64,000 nucleotides of DNA from Pseudomonadota bacterium (GCA_018242215.1 JAFECG010000019.1:310001-374000); one strand, 5' to 3'. Shown: positions 10,401-19,033, counted from the stretch's first letter. Translations and numbers: made by a program. The notes: generated from the sequence alone by a model not told the origin.

Positions 10401-10568
10401 GACCTGGGCGCTCGCGCCGGGATAGATTGCGCTCACCACGACCTGCGGGGGCGTCACGTCGGGCAACTGGGAAACCGGCAGCAGGAAATAGCAAATAGCC
10501 CCGGCGAGCACCATGATGACGGCGATGGCGGAAGCGAAGATCGGCCGGTGAATGAAGAAATTGACCAT
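7407..10568 (-). CDS. RND multidrug efflux transporter, AcrB/HAE1 type
   Basis: A 1053-residue inner-membrane RND pump of standard HAE1 length. The N-terminus (MVNFFIHRPIFASAIAVIMV) is typical of AcrB/MexB. The proton-relay acids are visible in TM4 as GLVVDDAIVVVENVER, and the last helices carry IGLSAKNAILIVEFAK. Two large periplasmic loops form the porter and docking domains. As a proton-driven trimer it would export hydrophobic or amphipathic compounds together with the adaptor encoded immediately downstream. No TetR or other regulator is next to it. The ~300 bases upstream to the tRNA gene hold the promoter. The substrate cannot be read from sequence. Confidence 0.95.
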   Translation of the reverse strand: MVNFFIHRPIFASAIAVIMVLAGAICYFLLPVSQLPDVTPPQVVVSAIYPGASAQVVADTVTTPLEQQINGVEGMTYMSSTSSNDGSSTITITFDVGYPLSIAAVDVQNRVSEAASSLPPIVNQAGVTIRKQNPNFVLIVNLTSPDHSVDAVTLSNYAYLQIVDPLKRLPGVGDVQIFGERRYSMRVWLNPDKLSQLGITAVDVQNAVAEQNIQVAAGKIGQSPAPPGTPFEMQVNATGRLSSPEEFGNIVLRANPTTGAIVRLRDVARIELGALQYSSTAFFGKDPSVVLGVFQMPGSNALDLQERVMEKMKELSKRFPKGIAYAMHYDTTRFVSAAMHDVIFTLLEALFLVVLVVYVFLQSWRTTIIPTIAIPVSLIATLVIMEMLGFSLNMLSLLGMVLAIGLVVDDAIVVVENVERQLENGLKPMDAALKAMSEVTGPIIATTGVLMAVFIPVAFIPGVSGRLYNQFALTVAISVGLSAFNSLTLSPALAAAFLRHKPPSTFFLFRWFNAGFEHLSHGYARLVHFLIRIRWVMLMLFAGVLAATYFIAQRIPSTFLPVEDQGYFFVVVQLPDGASLERTDAVATKVRDILESTPGVDIVGSISGLNFLTNAAQSNSAVEFAILKPWNERPPGQSASNLVAAVRPKLLMIPDAVVLSFDPPSIPGLGTTGGFEFQVEDLTGRGSEALNEATQALIAEARKQPELDAQQLFTSFSTSTPQFKYDLDRSKAKLLGLTLPDVFNTLQIYLGSLYVNDFNLFGRTFRVTLQADNASRSSSSDLSKLYVRNATGGMVPLSTLGTLKPIVGPETVPHYNNYASALINGGPAPGYSTGQAIEAMERAAATALPRDFSYEWTGITFQELKAGSIAIMVFALASVFVFLILAAQYESWSMPFMVLLAVPLALFGALLAIWVRHMQIDVYSQIGFVMLIGLSAKNAILIVEFAKRRRLEGLSIVEAAMEAGRLRLRPILMTAFAFILGVVPLMIASGAGAASRQSIGTTVFGGMLAATLLTLLFVPVFYATIERWREGREADKSGAAPPTHDPSKPVAAE

Positions 10569-10875
10569 GCGTCATCCGTGCTAAAGGCGCGGGAGCTCAT
10601 CGCTGGCCGGAGAGGGCTCTCTCCCCCTGAGCCCGCAGCATCTCCTTAAAGCCCGAAGCGCCGCCCACCTCAAGCGCACAATGGGACCGTCCCGAGGCAA
10701 GTTCTAGAACGAAACTATGGGTTTAGCTCTACGGTGGCCATGGAATCCCACGATTGAGGCGCTTTCTTCAGCAGCTTGGATCGACAGGACCCTGTGCTTC
10801 GATGGAGCCTCAGGGCAGGCGTGGCGAAATGTCATCCTCCAAGGACGCGCACCGCTGAGGCGGGCTCAAACTGCT
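10569..10875. other. Intergenic stretch between the RND operon and tRNA-Gly
   Basis: About 307 bases without a supportable gene. It must contain the promoter of the leftward RND operon and the downstream end of the leftward tRNA transcript. I see no clear operator, terminator with a T tract, or conserved RNA here. Confidence 0.5.
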
Positions 10876-10949
10876 TGGAGCGGGCGAAGGGAATCGAACC
10901 CTCGTATGCAGCTTGGGAAGCTGCCGTTCTACCATTGAACTACGCCCGC
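10876..10949 (-). tRNA. tRNA-Gly (anticodon CCC)
   Basis: The minus strand folds into a complete cloverleaf of 74 bases with an encoded CCA end. The acceptor stem is GCGGGCG/CGCCCGC, the D arm contains GTTCAATGGTAGAAC, the anticodon stem GCAGC/GCTGC encloses the loop TTCCCAA (anticodon CCC), and the T arm contains GGTTCGATTCC. It reads GGG glycine codons. Confidence 0.97.
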
Positions 10950-11106
10950 AGGGCTCACCGATTTGCCATGTTTCGGTGGTTTGTGCAAACTCCTGGATGA
11001 TAATGGGTCGGCCGTTCGGCTGGCTAGACGACACGCCGGTTGGTGGCATCGTCTCTTGAAAGTTTCAGTCGCGCGCGAGTCCTGGACTGCCTGGGGGGAA
11101 GGGACC

Positions 11107-11403
11107 ATGAAGTTGATCGTGACGTTGTCGGGAATTGCCGTTGCTGGCATTTCGCTCGCAGGTTTTGCTTATGCTGGCGATGCTGGTGCGCCGAGTTCCA
11201 ATAGCGCTCCGCTGGCCTCGAAGGTTGACCAGGATATCAATCAGGCCGTGAGCGGCGACGCCCGTACGTCTTCGGACGTCGATTCGCGGGTTAAAGATCT
11301 GGAAGAGACACGCACGGCCATCGATCAAAAAAGACCGCCGATCGTCAGCCTCAGTGTCAGCGGCTGGGTCGATCAGCAAGTGCAATACAACATGAAGCAA
11401 TAA
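11107..11403 (+). CDS. Small secreted hypothetical protein
   Basis: A 98-residue protein with a clear Sec signal peptide: MKLIVTLSG then a hydrophobic core and an AYAGDA cleavage region near residues 22-25. The mature part is about 75 residues, polar, with one predicted helix (DSRVKDLEETRTAID) and a C-terminal segment with Trp. The start is set by ATG at 11107 with a purine-rich GGGGGGAAGGG site just upstream; longer in-frame extensions lack a ribosome site. It converges on mscL. No family recognised; likely periplasmic. Confidence 0.7.
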   Translation: MKLIVTLSGIAVAGISLAGFAYAGDAGAPSSNSAPLASKVDQDINQAVSGDARTSSDVDSRVKDLEETRTAIDQKRPPIVSLSVSGWVDQQVQYNMKQ

Positions 11404-11471
11404 CGGTTCGTACGGGAGGCGGGCGCGCTTAGCAATTCGACGCGCCCGTGTCCGTCACGCTGCCGTTGGGA

Positions 11472-11861
11472 TCAGGCCTTCTTTGCGAGCAGGTCACGAA
11501 TCTCCTTGAGATATTCTTCCGTTGGGGTCGGCGGCGGAGGGGCAGCGGAGGGCTTCGGCTTCTTCACTGTGTTAACGGCTTTGACGAGCAGGAAGATTGC
11601 GAACGCAGTGATGATGAATTTGATCACGGCGTTTAAGAAAACGCCGTACTTGATCAGCACTGGATTTGTCGGGGTCGGAATCGCGACTGCGAGGCTGGAG
11701 AAGTCGATGCCCGCCAACAAATAGCCAATCGGCGGCATCACGATGTTGTCCACAAGGGAGGAGACGATGGGAGCGAAGGCTGCGCCCATGATCACGCCGA
11801 TGGCGAGATCGATGACGTTTCCTCTCATGGCGAATTCTTTGAATTCGTCGATTATGCTCAT
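11472..11861 (-). CDS. mscL: Large-conductance mechanosensitive channel MscL
   Basis: A 129-residue protein that matches MscL along its whole length. The N-terminal helix MSIIDEFKEFAMRGNVIDLA leads into TM1 with GVIMGAAFAPIVSSLV, which lines the pore; TM2 is around FIITAFAIFLLVKAVN, and a short C-terminal helix (PTPTEEYLKEIRDLLAKKA) follows a proline-rich linker. MscL forms a homopentamer that opens under membrane tension to release solutes during osmotic downshock. The ATG at 11861 is preceded by GGAAGGA at good spacing. The gene is monocistronic and convergent with the secreted protein gene at 11107-11403; a GC-rich hairpin at 11421-11447 lies between them but lacks a T tract. Confidence 0.97.
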   Translation of the reverse strand: MSIIDEFKEFAMRGNVIDLAIGVIMGAAFAPIVSSLVDNIVMPPIGYLLAGIDFSSLAVAIPTPTNPVLIKYGVFLNAVIKFIITAFAIFLLVKAVNTVKKPKPSAAPPPPTPTEEYLKEIRDLLAKKA

Positions 11862-12112
11862 GAAGACAGTCCTTCCCAACAGTTTGGTGTGCCCTAGCAG
11901 GATCGGGGACGCGGACGCAGAATCAGCCGGCCGCGGTTTGATCCAGCGCAAAATGTTAGGGGATCGCTGCCCTCGCGACAACGGAGGGTTTGCGCAATTT
12001 CGCCGTGGGGACCGTTGGACAAAGGTCCCAAGCGGCGGGCATAATGGGGGGTATTTCCGAGGTCGGGCGCTCGCACCGGGAACCTCAGGAATACCGGGGG
12101 AGAACGGACGGC

Positions 12113-12373
12113 ATGATTGAACGCAAGGAACGCAAACCCTATTGGCGGCATACGAAATGGCAGGTTCTTGCGAGCCTCATTCCGTTCCTGGCAATCGTCG
12201 TCGTTCTGCCGCTTTACGCGGCGCAGCTGAACGCCAGCAGGTTTCTCGGTTTTCCGCTGGGCTACTTTCTCGCCGCCCACGGATTTTTCGTCATCGCCCT
12301 CGTGACGGTCGCGAGCTACGTCAATCGCCAGAATGCCATCGATCACTGGCATGGCGCGCATGAAGATATGTGA
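12113..12373 (+). CDS. DUF4212-type small subunit of a sodium:solute symporter
   Basis: An 86-residue protein with two membrane helices and a charged N-terminus (MIERKERKPYWRHTKWQ). The order of a W-rich amphipathic start, a helix ending in LPLYAAQLN, the FLGFPLGYFLAAHG segment and the final VASYVNRQNAIDHWH matches the DUF4212 family (putative solute:sodium symporter small subunit). The gene ends 8 bases before the start of the large symporter subunit, the usual arrangement of the pair. The partner probably carries transport, and this subunit likely helps its assembly or stability (inference). Confidence 0.85.
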   Translation: MIERKERKPYWRHTKWQVLASLIPFLAIVVVLPLYAAQLNASRFLGFPLGYFLAAHGFFVIALVTVASYVNRQNAIDHWHGAHEDM

Positions 12374-12381
12374 GGCGAACC

Positions 12382-14217
12382 ATGGCGTTCGGCGCACGCG
12401 CGAGGATGATCAATCCGCGCCTCGGCACATACTTCAGCATCTTCGCGGCGCTTTATGCGGCGCTTTTTCTTCTCGTTCTGATTTTCGAGCAGCTGAACTT
12501 CAATGAACATCTCCTGAGGGTCGCGTTCCTCCTCGGTCCGATCTTCATCTATGCCGTTATCGGCCTCTGCGTTGGGACGAACGATATCCTGGGTTACTTC
12601 GCGGCGGGCCGCCGCGTACCGGCTGCCTACACCGGGCTTTTGCTCGGCGTTTCGGCGTTGGGCGGCACGTTCATCGTTGCGGGAACGGGGGCCTTTTTCT
12701 TTTCGGGTTTCGACGCGCTCGTCCTGTTGGTGGGCACGCTGACGGGCTTCGTCATCATGGCGATCGCGCTGGCACCGTTCTATCGCAAGTTCGGTGCTTT
12801 CACCGTTCCCAGTTATCTCGGGCGACGATTTGAGAGCCGGAGTCTCAGGGTCGTTACGGCGGCGGTCGCTGCGGTCCCCATGCTTCTCGTTCTTTCGGCG
12901 GAGCTGCGGATCGGGGGTGAGGTAGGGGCGCGCCTGGTCGGAGGGAGCGCCAACGGCATTACGCTGTTGCTTGCCGTCGTAATCGCGTTGTCGACTGTCG
13001 CGGGAGGCATGCGCTCGTTTACATGGTCGGGCGTTGCGCAGTCGATCGCGCTCTTCCTCGCTCTCATGGCTGTCGCCACGACGGTAAGCGTCATCGTCAC
13101 GAGTCTTCCCATTCCGCAGCTTGCCAACGGGCCGATGGTCCGCGGTCTCGTGCGCAACGAAATCAATGAAGGCCTGCAAGTCGTCAACGTCTGGCCGCTG
13201 GCCTTTCAATTGCCTCCGGAAGGCTTCGCCACGCTGACGAAGCCCTATACGCAGCCGTTCGGATCGGTGGGCCCGCTGGCGTTCATTATCGGCACGTTCG
13301 CGCTCGCGACCGGCATCAGCGTGGCTCCGTGGCTCTTGCCGCGCGTGGCAGCCGCACCCGGGATTTATGAGGCGCGGAAGTCGCTCGGGTGGGCTACGGT
13401 GTTTTCGGGACTTGCCCTTCTGACGGTTTCGTCTGTCGCCGTTTTCATGCGGGATTTCACCCTCGAAGCCGTCATGAGCGAGCGGCTTGGGCCGCTGCCG
13501 CAATGGCTGTTTCAGGCTGCAGCCCATCATATCGCGGCCTTCGATCAATCGGCCACGCGCCTTGGTTTCGAAGGACTGAAGTTTGATCGGGATGGCGTGC
13601 TCTTCGCGCTGCCGCTCGCCGTCGGATTGCCGTCAGCCTTCTCCTATCTGCTTCTTGCGGGTTCGCTGGCGGCGGCGCTGGTGACGGCGAGCGCGACGAC
13701 GGTATCTCTTGCTTCGGTGCTCGGAGAGGATGTCGTACAGGGCATGTCGTGGGAGCCTTCGTCGTCGCAAAACCGCGTTTGGGTAGGGCGTGGCTTCGTC
13801 ATTATTGCAGCGCTTTGCGGCGCGACCCTTTCCATCGCGGCGCCGACCGATCCGCTGCGCCTTGTTTTCTGGGCGCTCTCCATCACCGGATCGAGCCTGT
13901 TTCCCGTGATGGTGCTGTCGATCTGGTGGAAGAGACTGACCGCCGAAGGCGCGACTATCGGGGTGTTGTCAGGGTTCATCGCGGCGGCGCTGGCAATCCT
14001 CATCAGCGAGATGGGGGCCATTTCGACGCCGAGCCCGATCGCGGGTATTCTGGGACTTCCGGTTTCGCTCGCTGTGGCCCTGGGCGTCAGTCTAATGCGG
14101 CCCGCCGCCAATCGCCGTGCGCTCGAAATCGTGCGCGATATCCGAATTCCCGGCGGCGAAATCATTTACGATCGCGAGATGCAACGGTTGCAGCTCAGGA
14201 AACATGCCCGCACATAA
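12382..14217 (+). CDS. Sodium:solute symporter (SSS family), large subunit
   Basis: A 611-residue polytopic protein with about 13-14 predicted membrane helices and the SSS core: a GYFAAGRRVPAAYTGLLLG segment near residues 70-90 (the region that is F/Y-AGR in acetate and proline symporters), a sodium-site-like VSALGGTFIVAGTG stretch, and the conserved AGGMRSFTWSGVAQ loop. Together with the DUF4212 small subunit it resembles the VC_2705/ActP-like group, which includes transporters of acetate and other short carboxylates. A carboxylate is the most likely substrate, but this is not proven by sequence. It lies 70 bases upstream of a proline iminopeptidase gene, with possible co-transcription. Confidence 0.88.
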   Translation: MAFGARARMINPRLGTYFSIFAALYAALFLLVLIFEQLNFNEHLLRVAFLLGPIFIYAVIGLCVGTNDILGYFAAGRRVPAAYTGLLLGVSALGGTFIVAGTGAFFFSGFDALVLLVGTLTGFVIMAIALAPFYRKFGAFTVPSYLGRRFESRSLRVVTAAVAAVPMLLVLSAELRIGGEVGARLVGGSANGITLLLAVVIALSTVAGGMRSFTWSGVAQSIALFLALMAVATTVSVIVTSLPIPQLANGPMVRGLVRNEINEGLQVVNVWPLAFQLPPEGFATLTKPYTQPFGSVGPLAFIIGTFALATGISVAPWLLPRVAAAPGIYEARKSLGWATVFSGLALLTVSSVAVFMRDFTLEAVMSERLGPLPQWLFQAAAHHIAAFDQSATRLGFEGLKFDRDGVLFALPLAVGLPSAFSYLLLAGSLAAALVTASATTVSLASVLGEDVVQGMSWEPSSSQNRVWVGRGFVIIAALCGATLSIAAPTDPLRLVFWALSITGSSLFPVMVLSIWWKRLTAEGATIGVLSGFIAAALAILISEMGAISTPSPIAGILGLPVSLAVALGVSLMRPAANRRALEIVRDIRIPGGEIIYDREMQRLQLRKHART

Positions 14218-14287
14218 GTCGGTGCCAAATGTGCCCGGATGGTCGTCCGAGATTGATCCATCGGTCCGGGCCAACTAAAGAGCAGTC

Positions 14288-15247
14288 ATGACCATCCGTG
14301 ATCGCCTCGATCTCTATCCGCCGCTCATGCCGCTGCGGGAATATCGTCTGCCCGTCGGCGGCGGACACACGCTCTACGTCGAGGAGTGCGGCAATCCCAA
14401 CGGGCAGCCGGTCATCATTCTGCATGGCGGACCCGGAGGCGGCAGCAACCCGACCATGCGGCGGTTTCACGATCCGGACCGCTATCGGATCGTACTGTTC
14501 GATCAGCGCGGATGTGGCCGCTCGACCCCGAACGCATCGCTGGACAACAACACGACGCAAGATCTGGTTGCGGATATCGAACGCATCCGGACCGAGCTCG
14601 GGATTGGGCGCTGGCAGATTTTTGGCGGCTCCTGGGGGTCGACGCTCGCGCTCGCTTACGCCGAGACATATCCCGAGCGCGTCAGTGCGATGGTGCTGCG
14701 TGGTATCTTTCTGCTGACGCAAGCGGAGTTGCGCTGGTTCTATCAGGATGGCTGCAGCTGGATTTTCCCCGAGGCCTTTGCTGAATTCCAGAGGCTCATT
14801 CCGCCTGCCGAGCGCGACGACATGATCGGCGCCTATCATCGGCGCCTGACGTCGAGCGATCTCAGCCTGCGTCTGGCGGCGGCGCGTGCCTGGAGCATGT
14901 GGGAAGGAACGACGCTCTCGCTCATTCCGGAGGCGGATCGCATCGCGCGTTTTGGCGCCGACACCTACGCGCTCGCTTTTGCGCGCATCGAGAGTCATTT
15001 TTTCGTCAATGCCGGCTTCTTTCGCCGCGACGGCGAACTACTTCTCGAGGCGCAAGTCCTGAAGGACATTCCGGGCGTCATCGTGCACGGTCGGTACGAC
15101 GTCGTGACACCTGTCAAAAATGCTGTTGCGTTGAGCAAGGCATGGCCGATTGCCGACCTGCGTATCGTTGCCGATGCGGGGCACGCGATGACCGAACCCG
15201 GCACCGTGCATGAACTTGTCCGAGCGACTCGCAAATTCGCGGGCTGA
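14288..15247 (+). CDS. pip: Proline iminopeptidase (S33 alpha/beta hydrolase), copy 1
   Basis: A 319-residue S33 peptidase. The oxyanion motif HGGPGGG is at residues 46-52, the nucleophile Ser115 sits in GGSWGS, the acid is Asp271 in GRYDVVTP and the base His299 in DAGHAMTEPG. These are the signature elements of prolyl aminopeptidase, which removes N-terminal proline from peptides in the cytoplasm. There is no signal peptide. It follows the symporter genes on the same strand. A second copy of similar length is at 59880-60836, and the two differ clearly in sequence. Confidence 0.92.
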   Translation: MTIRDRLDLYPPLMPLREYRLPVGGGHTLYVEECGNPNGQPVIILHGGPGGGSNPTMRRFHDPDRYRIVLFDQRGCGRSTPNASLDNNTTQDLVADIERIRTELGIGRWQIFGGSWGSTLALAYAETYPERVSAMVLRGIFLLTQAELRWFYQDGCSWIFPEAFAEFQRLIPPAERDDMIGAYHRRLTSSDLSLRLAAARAWSMWEGTTLSLIPEADRIARFGADTYALAFARIESHFFVNAGFFRRDGELLLEAQVLKDIPGVIVHGRYDVVTPVKNAVALSKAWPIADLRIVADAGHAMTEPGTVHELVRATRKFAG

Positions 15248-15279
15248 TGAGGTTCGACGTCTTGCCTCGGAAGCCGATC

Positions 15280-15825
15280 TTAGAGCGCGCCTTTCGGTGG
15301 CGGCGGGGCATCTGCTGGCGGCGGCGGGACGGCGTGGTCATCCTTCGACTGCGGTTTGTCCAGATCTTTGATGTGATCGCGGATCTTCTTGTAGACACGC
15401 GACATGTAGTCGAGCGCCTGATCGACCTCTTCCTCCGTCGGCAATTGCGAAACACCGCCCGGAGGTCCTTCGGCGAGCGGCGGCACGTCATGTGGCGGTG
15501 GACCGACGGGTCTCGTTTCGAGCAGTTCTTCGAGTTCCCTGATACGGTCTTTGAGATCCCTGTTTTCCGATTCGAGATGCGAAACCTTGTCTGAAGGAGC
15601 GCTCGCGGTTTCGTCGTCGACCGGCTTGCACGTCCAATCGGATCCGGACTTTGCACACATTGCGACGGCGCCCGTCTGCGTATCGAGGCGCAGTAACCCG
15701 CCTTCGACGGGAGACATCATGAAGCGCCCGCCTTCCGGCGCCGACGTTTCGGCTGCTCCGGCCACTGCCAGCGCCGGCAAAATGAACAGGCCAAGCACGG
15801 CTGCTCGCGAAGCCTTGGGGCTCAT
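15280..15825 (-). CDS. Secreted coiled-coil protein with proline-rich tail
   Basis: A 181-residue protein whose signal peptide (MSPKASRAAVLGLFILPALA...) ends near residue 25. The mature part has a short beta region with CAKSGSDWTCKP (two cysteines that could pair), a coiled coil at about residues 85-110 (HLESENRDLKDRIRELEELL), a second helix (EVDQALDYMSRVYKKIRDHI) and a PPPPADAPPPP tail. The ATG at 15825 follows GGAGGAG by 7 bases, which beats the GTG five codons upstream. It looks periplasmic or wall-associated. I do not recognise a named family. It is divergent from the PodJ-like gene. Confidence 0.75.
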   Translation of the reverse strand: MSPKASRAAVLGLFILPALAVAGAAETSAPEGGRFMMSPVEGGLLRLDTQTGAVAMCAKSGSDWTCKPVDDETASAPSDKVSHLESENRDLKDRIRELEELLETRPVGPPPHDVPPLAEGPPGGVSQLPTEEEVDQALDYMSRVYKKIRDHIKDLDKPQSKDDHAVPPPPADAPPPPKGAL

Positions 15826-16180
15826 TTCAAACTCCTCCACATAGGCAATAGGGCCGAAACGGTCATAACCTCCGACTGTGGCAAGCGGCTGGCTTCCTGC
15901 CGGCGTGGCGAATCGGTGGCAGGAAGCGATTGCTCTCGTGGGGTGCGCGCATAAAAATCTACTTTAATAAGTCTTTGAAATTTCTAAATTTTTATAATTC
16001 TGACACGGCCCTTAACCGGCCGTTTACTGGCCAGGCCCGATTGTTCCCTCGAGCTGATTTGTGCCGCGTCCGCCCAATGATCGCATCTGCCTGCGTGCGG
16101 CACGGACCTCTGCGGATGTCCCTAGCCCGCTGACAAGCGCTCTCCCGGACCGTCAGCGATTGCGCCGCCTCGAGGGGAAG
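15826..16180. promoter_or_regulatory. Divergent promoter region with an AT-rich block
   Basis: About 355 bases separate two divergently transcribed genes. A strikingly AT-rich block at about 15951-16010 stands out from the GC-rich surroundings and is a reasonable place for promoter elements. No clear operator could be identified. Confidence 0.4.
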
Positions 16181-18904
16181 ATGTCGAATCCGGAAATGAG
16201 CGCTGAACGTCGACGTGGACAGGAGCCGCTCGAGTCTGGCGACGACGGCCGCGCCGAGCTCAAAAGCATGCTCGATACGATTTCCGCACAGCTTCAAGAT
16301 GCCGACAGGCGGCACATGGCGGCGCTCAGCGAGATGCAGGATCGCATTTCGGTGATGGGACGCGAGGCCGACTTGCTTCGCGCGCGGATTCCCGATGAGT
16401 TCGTGCCCGCCTTCGAGCAGATCGAAGCCGGTATCGGCGAGTTGGCGCACCGACTGGCGGATGCCGGGCAGGACGTCCATCGCACCGCGGCTCATACACC
16501 GCCGCGACGGAGCACGGGAGCTTCAAAATACGGATCGCACGTCGATCCGTTCGATGTGGTAGGGTCTGTAACAGAGGATGCGGTCGATCCGTGGGATCGC
16601 CAGTCGGCCGAGGCGCTCACCAGCGTTTATGAGACGGCAGGTTCAGACATAGCTTCGCATCGCCGCGCGCCGTCCGATGCGCGTGGTACCGACGCCGCGA
16701 CTTCGCACATAGACGAGGCTTGGCTCCAGAGCAGGTTTGCGGAGATTGCGAGGGGCATCGAGTATTCGCTCGCTCACGTGAAGCCCGAACTCGGGATTTC
16801 CGAGTTGGGCGATCGCTTCGACCAATTCGAGCGGCAGTTCGGGAAGTTGTTCGCAGGTGTCGCCACCCACGATGATCTCGCCGGCGTCCGGCAGATCGAG
16901 GCGCATATGAGCGCGGTGGTGAACCAGCTCGAACATACCCAAGATCAGCTTCAGCGGCTGAACACCATCGAGGCGCAGATCGCGAGCATTTCGAAGACGC
17001 TTGCGGAAATGCAGTCGGCGCGCACGGGCGAAAAGTCCCTGGAGGACATCGACGCCATTGCGCGAGCCGTCGCGGAGGAAACGGCACTGCGTTTTGTCCT
17101 ATCGCGAGAGAACGACGAACATTCGGCCGCCGATGAGCTGCGTCCGCTGATCGAGCAGCTGAGGTCAGAAAACCGTCAGAGCGACGAGCAGACTGCGGTT
17201 CTTCTGGACACGATGCAGCAGGCCATGGTGCGCCTTCTCGATCGCGTCGATGCGATCGATGTCACGCAACAGCCGGTTCCGCCGCCATTCGAACCCGGTT
17301 CCGCTCCCAACATTGTCGGGCCGGCAACGTTTGGCGAGAATGTCGGGTATGGTCAGGATTGGATGGCCGGCGGCTATGACGTCGCGTCGGACGCAATGGG
17401 TGCAGGCGCCCCTTCGGCAATGCCGGCTCCGTCTGCACACTTTTCGCCATCCGACGACGACCTTGGCGAGTCGCTGGACGAGGCGGCACGGAGAAGCGAA
17501 AGACTCCGCCAGGAATTCGTGGCGGACGCCCGACGGGCCAGGATGCGGCTCAGCGGGGAAAGCGATGACATCCGGGCTGCGGTGCCGCCGATGCTTTCTT
17601 CCTCTGCTGCCGCCACGCATCCTTCGGGAAGCCGGCCGATCCGGCCATCGGCGGCGCCGGTGAAAAATACCTCAGGCCCGTCGGCGCCGTCGCCGCGCCT
17701 GATGCTCGTCGCTGCGCTCGTTCTCATTGCGCTGGCGGGACTTTGGTACACCTTCGGATTCGGCGGCTATCGCGGCGAGCCGGCGGCAGTGCAGGAGATC
17801 GCTCCAGGTTCTTCGCCGAGCGGCACATCGGATGCAGCGAAGGCTGCTCCAGCGGCGTCGGGCCCATCCGTCGACAGGCCGTCGGCGCCGTCTTCCGATG
17901 TCAACGGTCCTCGTGGTGATGCCGCTTCTTCGAACGAGGCAAACGGGCAGAAAACAGCGTCCGACGATGCTGCGCAGCACCCCAAGATAGCGCTGCCGAT
18001 GCTGGGGGTTGCGGTCGATCTCGGCGAGCCGATTTCGGAAGCCGAAATGCAGACTGCACGACGTCATCAGGCCATGGCCGCAATGTCCGGCGAACTCGGG
18101 ACTGCCATGACCCGCCCCGGAGAGGCAGCGGCAGTTCCCAAGTCGATGATCCCGAGCGAAAGCGAAACGGAAGGCACGGTTTCTCCGGATCGGACCAGCG
18201 CAGCCATGGACAGCGGATCGAAATCGTCACCGCTCGATCTGCCTGCGGCGACGATCGGACCGCTTTCCCTTCGCCTTGCTGCTGCCAACGGCGATTCATC
18301 GGCGGAGTTCGCAGTCGGATCGCGGCTTGCGTCGGGCCAAGGTGTTCCGCAGAATTTCAAAGAAGCAGCCAAATGGTATCAGCGGTCGGCGGACCAAGGT
18401 TTCGCGCAGGCGGAATATCGTCTCGGCACGCTCTATGAGCGCGGGCTCGGTCTGAAGCCCGACCGCGATCAGGCTACGCAGTGGTACGAACGGGCGGCGC
18501 GACAGGGCAACGTCAATGCTATGCATAATCTCGCCGTTTTGAGCGCCAATCAGATCGATCAGTCGCCGGACTACGTCACGGCCGCCCAATGGTTCGAAGA
18601 GGCCGCCAAGCGCGGTCTTCCCGACAGCCAGTTCAATCTCGCGATCCTTTACGAGAACGGTCTTGGCGTGAAGCGCGATATGACGGCGGCGTTCATGTGG
18701 ATCTCGCTGGCCGCGCGTCAGGGCGACACGGATGCTATCCGGCGGAGAGACATTCTTCGCGGCAAGCTGACGGCGCAGGAAATTGCCGACGCCAACAGGA
18801 TGGTCGACGCGTGGCGGCCGACGCCGACCGATCGGACGATCAACGACGCGTTGGCGGCGAGCGAACTCTGGAAAAAGAATCCGAAGAACGGCGTCAACGG
18901 CTAG
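16181..18904 (+). CDS. PodJ-like polar localisation protein with SEL1 repeats
   Basis: A 907-residue protein in three parts: a long acidic, partly coiled-coil cytoplasmic region (residues 1 to about 500, with repeated EQIEAGIGEL- and QLQRLNTIEAQI-type heptads), one membrane helix at about 507-526 (LMLVAALVLIALAGLW), and a periplasmic part with a low-complexity linker followed by at least four SEL1/TPR-like repeats at about 695-873 (for example AAKWYQRSADQGFAQAEYRL). This is the layout of PodJ, which organises the flagellar/pilus pole in Caulobacter. ATG 16181 is preceded by GAGGGGAAG; more upstream frames lack such a site. In a budding or stalked relative it may mark a pole (inference). Confidence 0.75.
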   Translation: MSNPEMSAERRRGQEPLESGDDGRAELKSMLDTISAQLQDADRRHMAALSEMQDRISVMGREADLLRARIPDEFVPAFEQIEAGIGELAHRLADAGQDVHRTAAHTPPRRSTGASKYGSHVDPFDVVGSVTEDAVDPWDRQSAEALTSVYETAGSDIASHRRAPSDARGTDAATSHIDEAWLQSRFAEIARGIEYSLAHVKPELGISELGDRFDQFERQFGKLFAGVATHDDLAGVRQIEAHMSAVVNQLEHTQDQLQRLNTIEAQIASISKTLAEMQSARTGEKSLEDIDAIARAVAEETALRFVLSRENDEHSAADELRPLIEQLRSENRQSDEQTAVLLDTMQQAMVRLLDRVDAIDVTQQPVPPPFEPGSAPNIVGPATFGENVGYGQDWMAGGYDVASDAMGAGAPSAMPAPSAHFSPSDDDLGESLDEAARRSERLRQEFVADARRARMRLSGESDDIRAAVPPMLSSSAAATHPSGSRPIRPSAAPVKNTSGPSAPSPRLMLVAALVLIALAGLWYTFGFGGYRGEPAAVQEIAPGSSPSGTSDAAKAAPAASGPSVDRPSAPSSDVNGPRGDAASSNEANGQKTASDDAAQHPKIALPMLGVAVDLGEPISEAEMQTARRHQAMAAMSGELGTAMTRPGEAAAVPKSMIPSESETEGTVSPDRTSAAMDSGSKSSPLDLPAATIGPLSLRLAAANGDSSAEFAVGSRLASGQGVPQNFKEAAKWYQRSADQGFAQAEYRLGTLYERGLGLKPDRDQATQWYERAARQGNVNAMHNLAVLSANQIDQSPDYVTAAQWFEEAAKRGLPDSQFNLAILYENGLGVKRDMTAAFMWISLAARQGDTDAIRRRDILRGKLTAQEIADANRMVDAWRPTPTDRTINDALAASELWKKNPKNGVNG

Positions 18905-19033
18905 GCTCTCGCGCCTGTTTGTTTCTGGCGAATGGAAGCCCGCCTTGCCGTGGCGCGGCGATTGGTGTCCCCTGACGGAAATCCTGGTAGACGCTTCTGC
19001 TAATCTGCGCTGCCCGCCGTTCAGGATACAAGG

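Noticed and set aside
11421-11447. Hairpin GGGCGCG/CGCGCCC between convergent genes
   Set aside because: A 13-base loop and no T tract on either strand; not called a terminator.
12343-13548. Long open frame opposite the symporter gene
   Set aside because: It is the mirror of a GC-rich coding frame, with a biased R/D/E/H composition, so it is a shadow.
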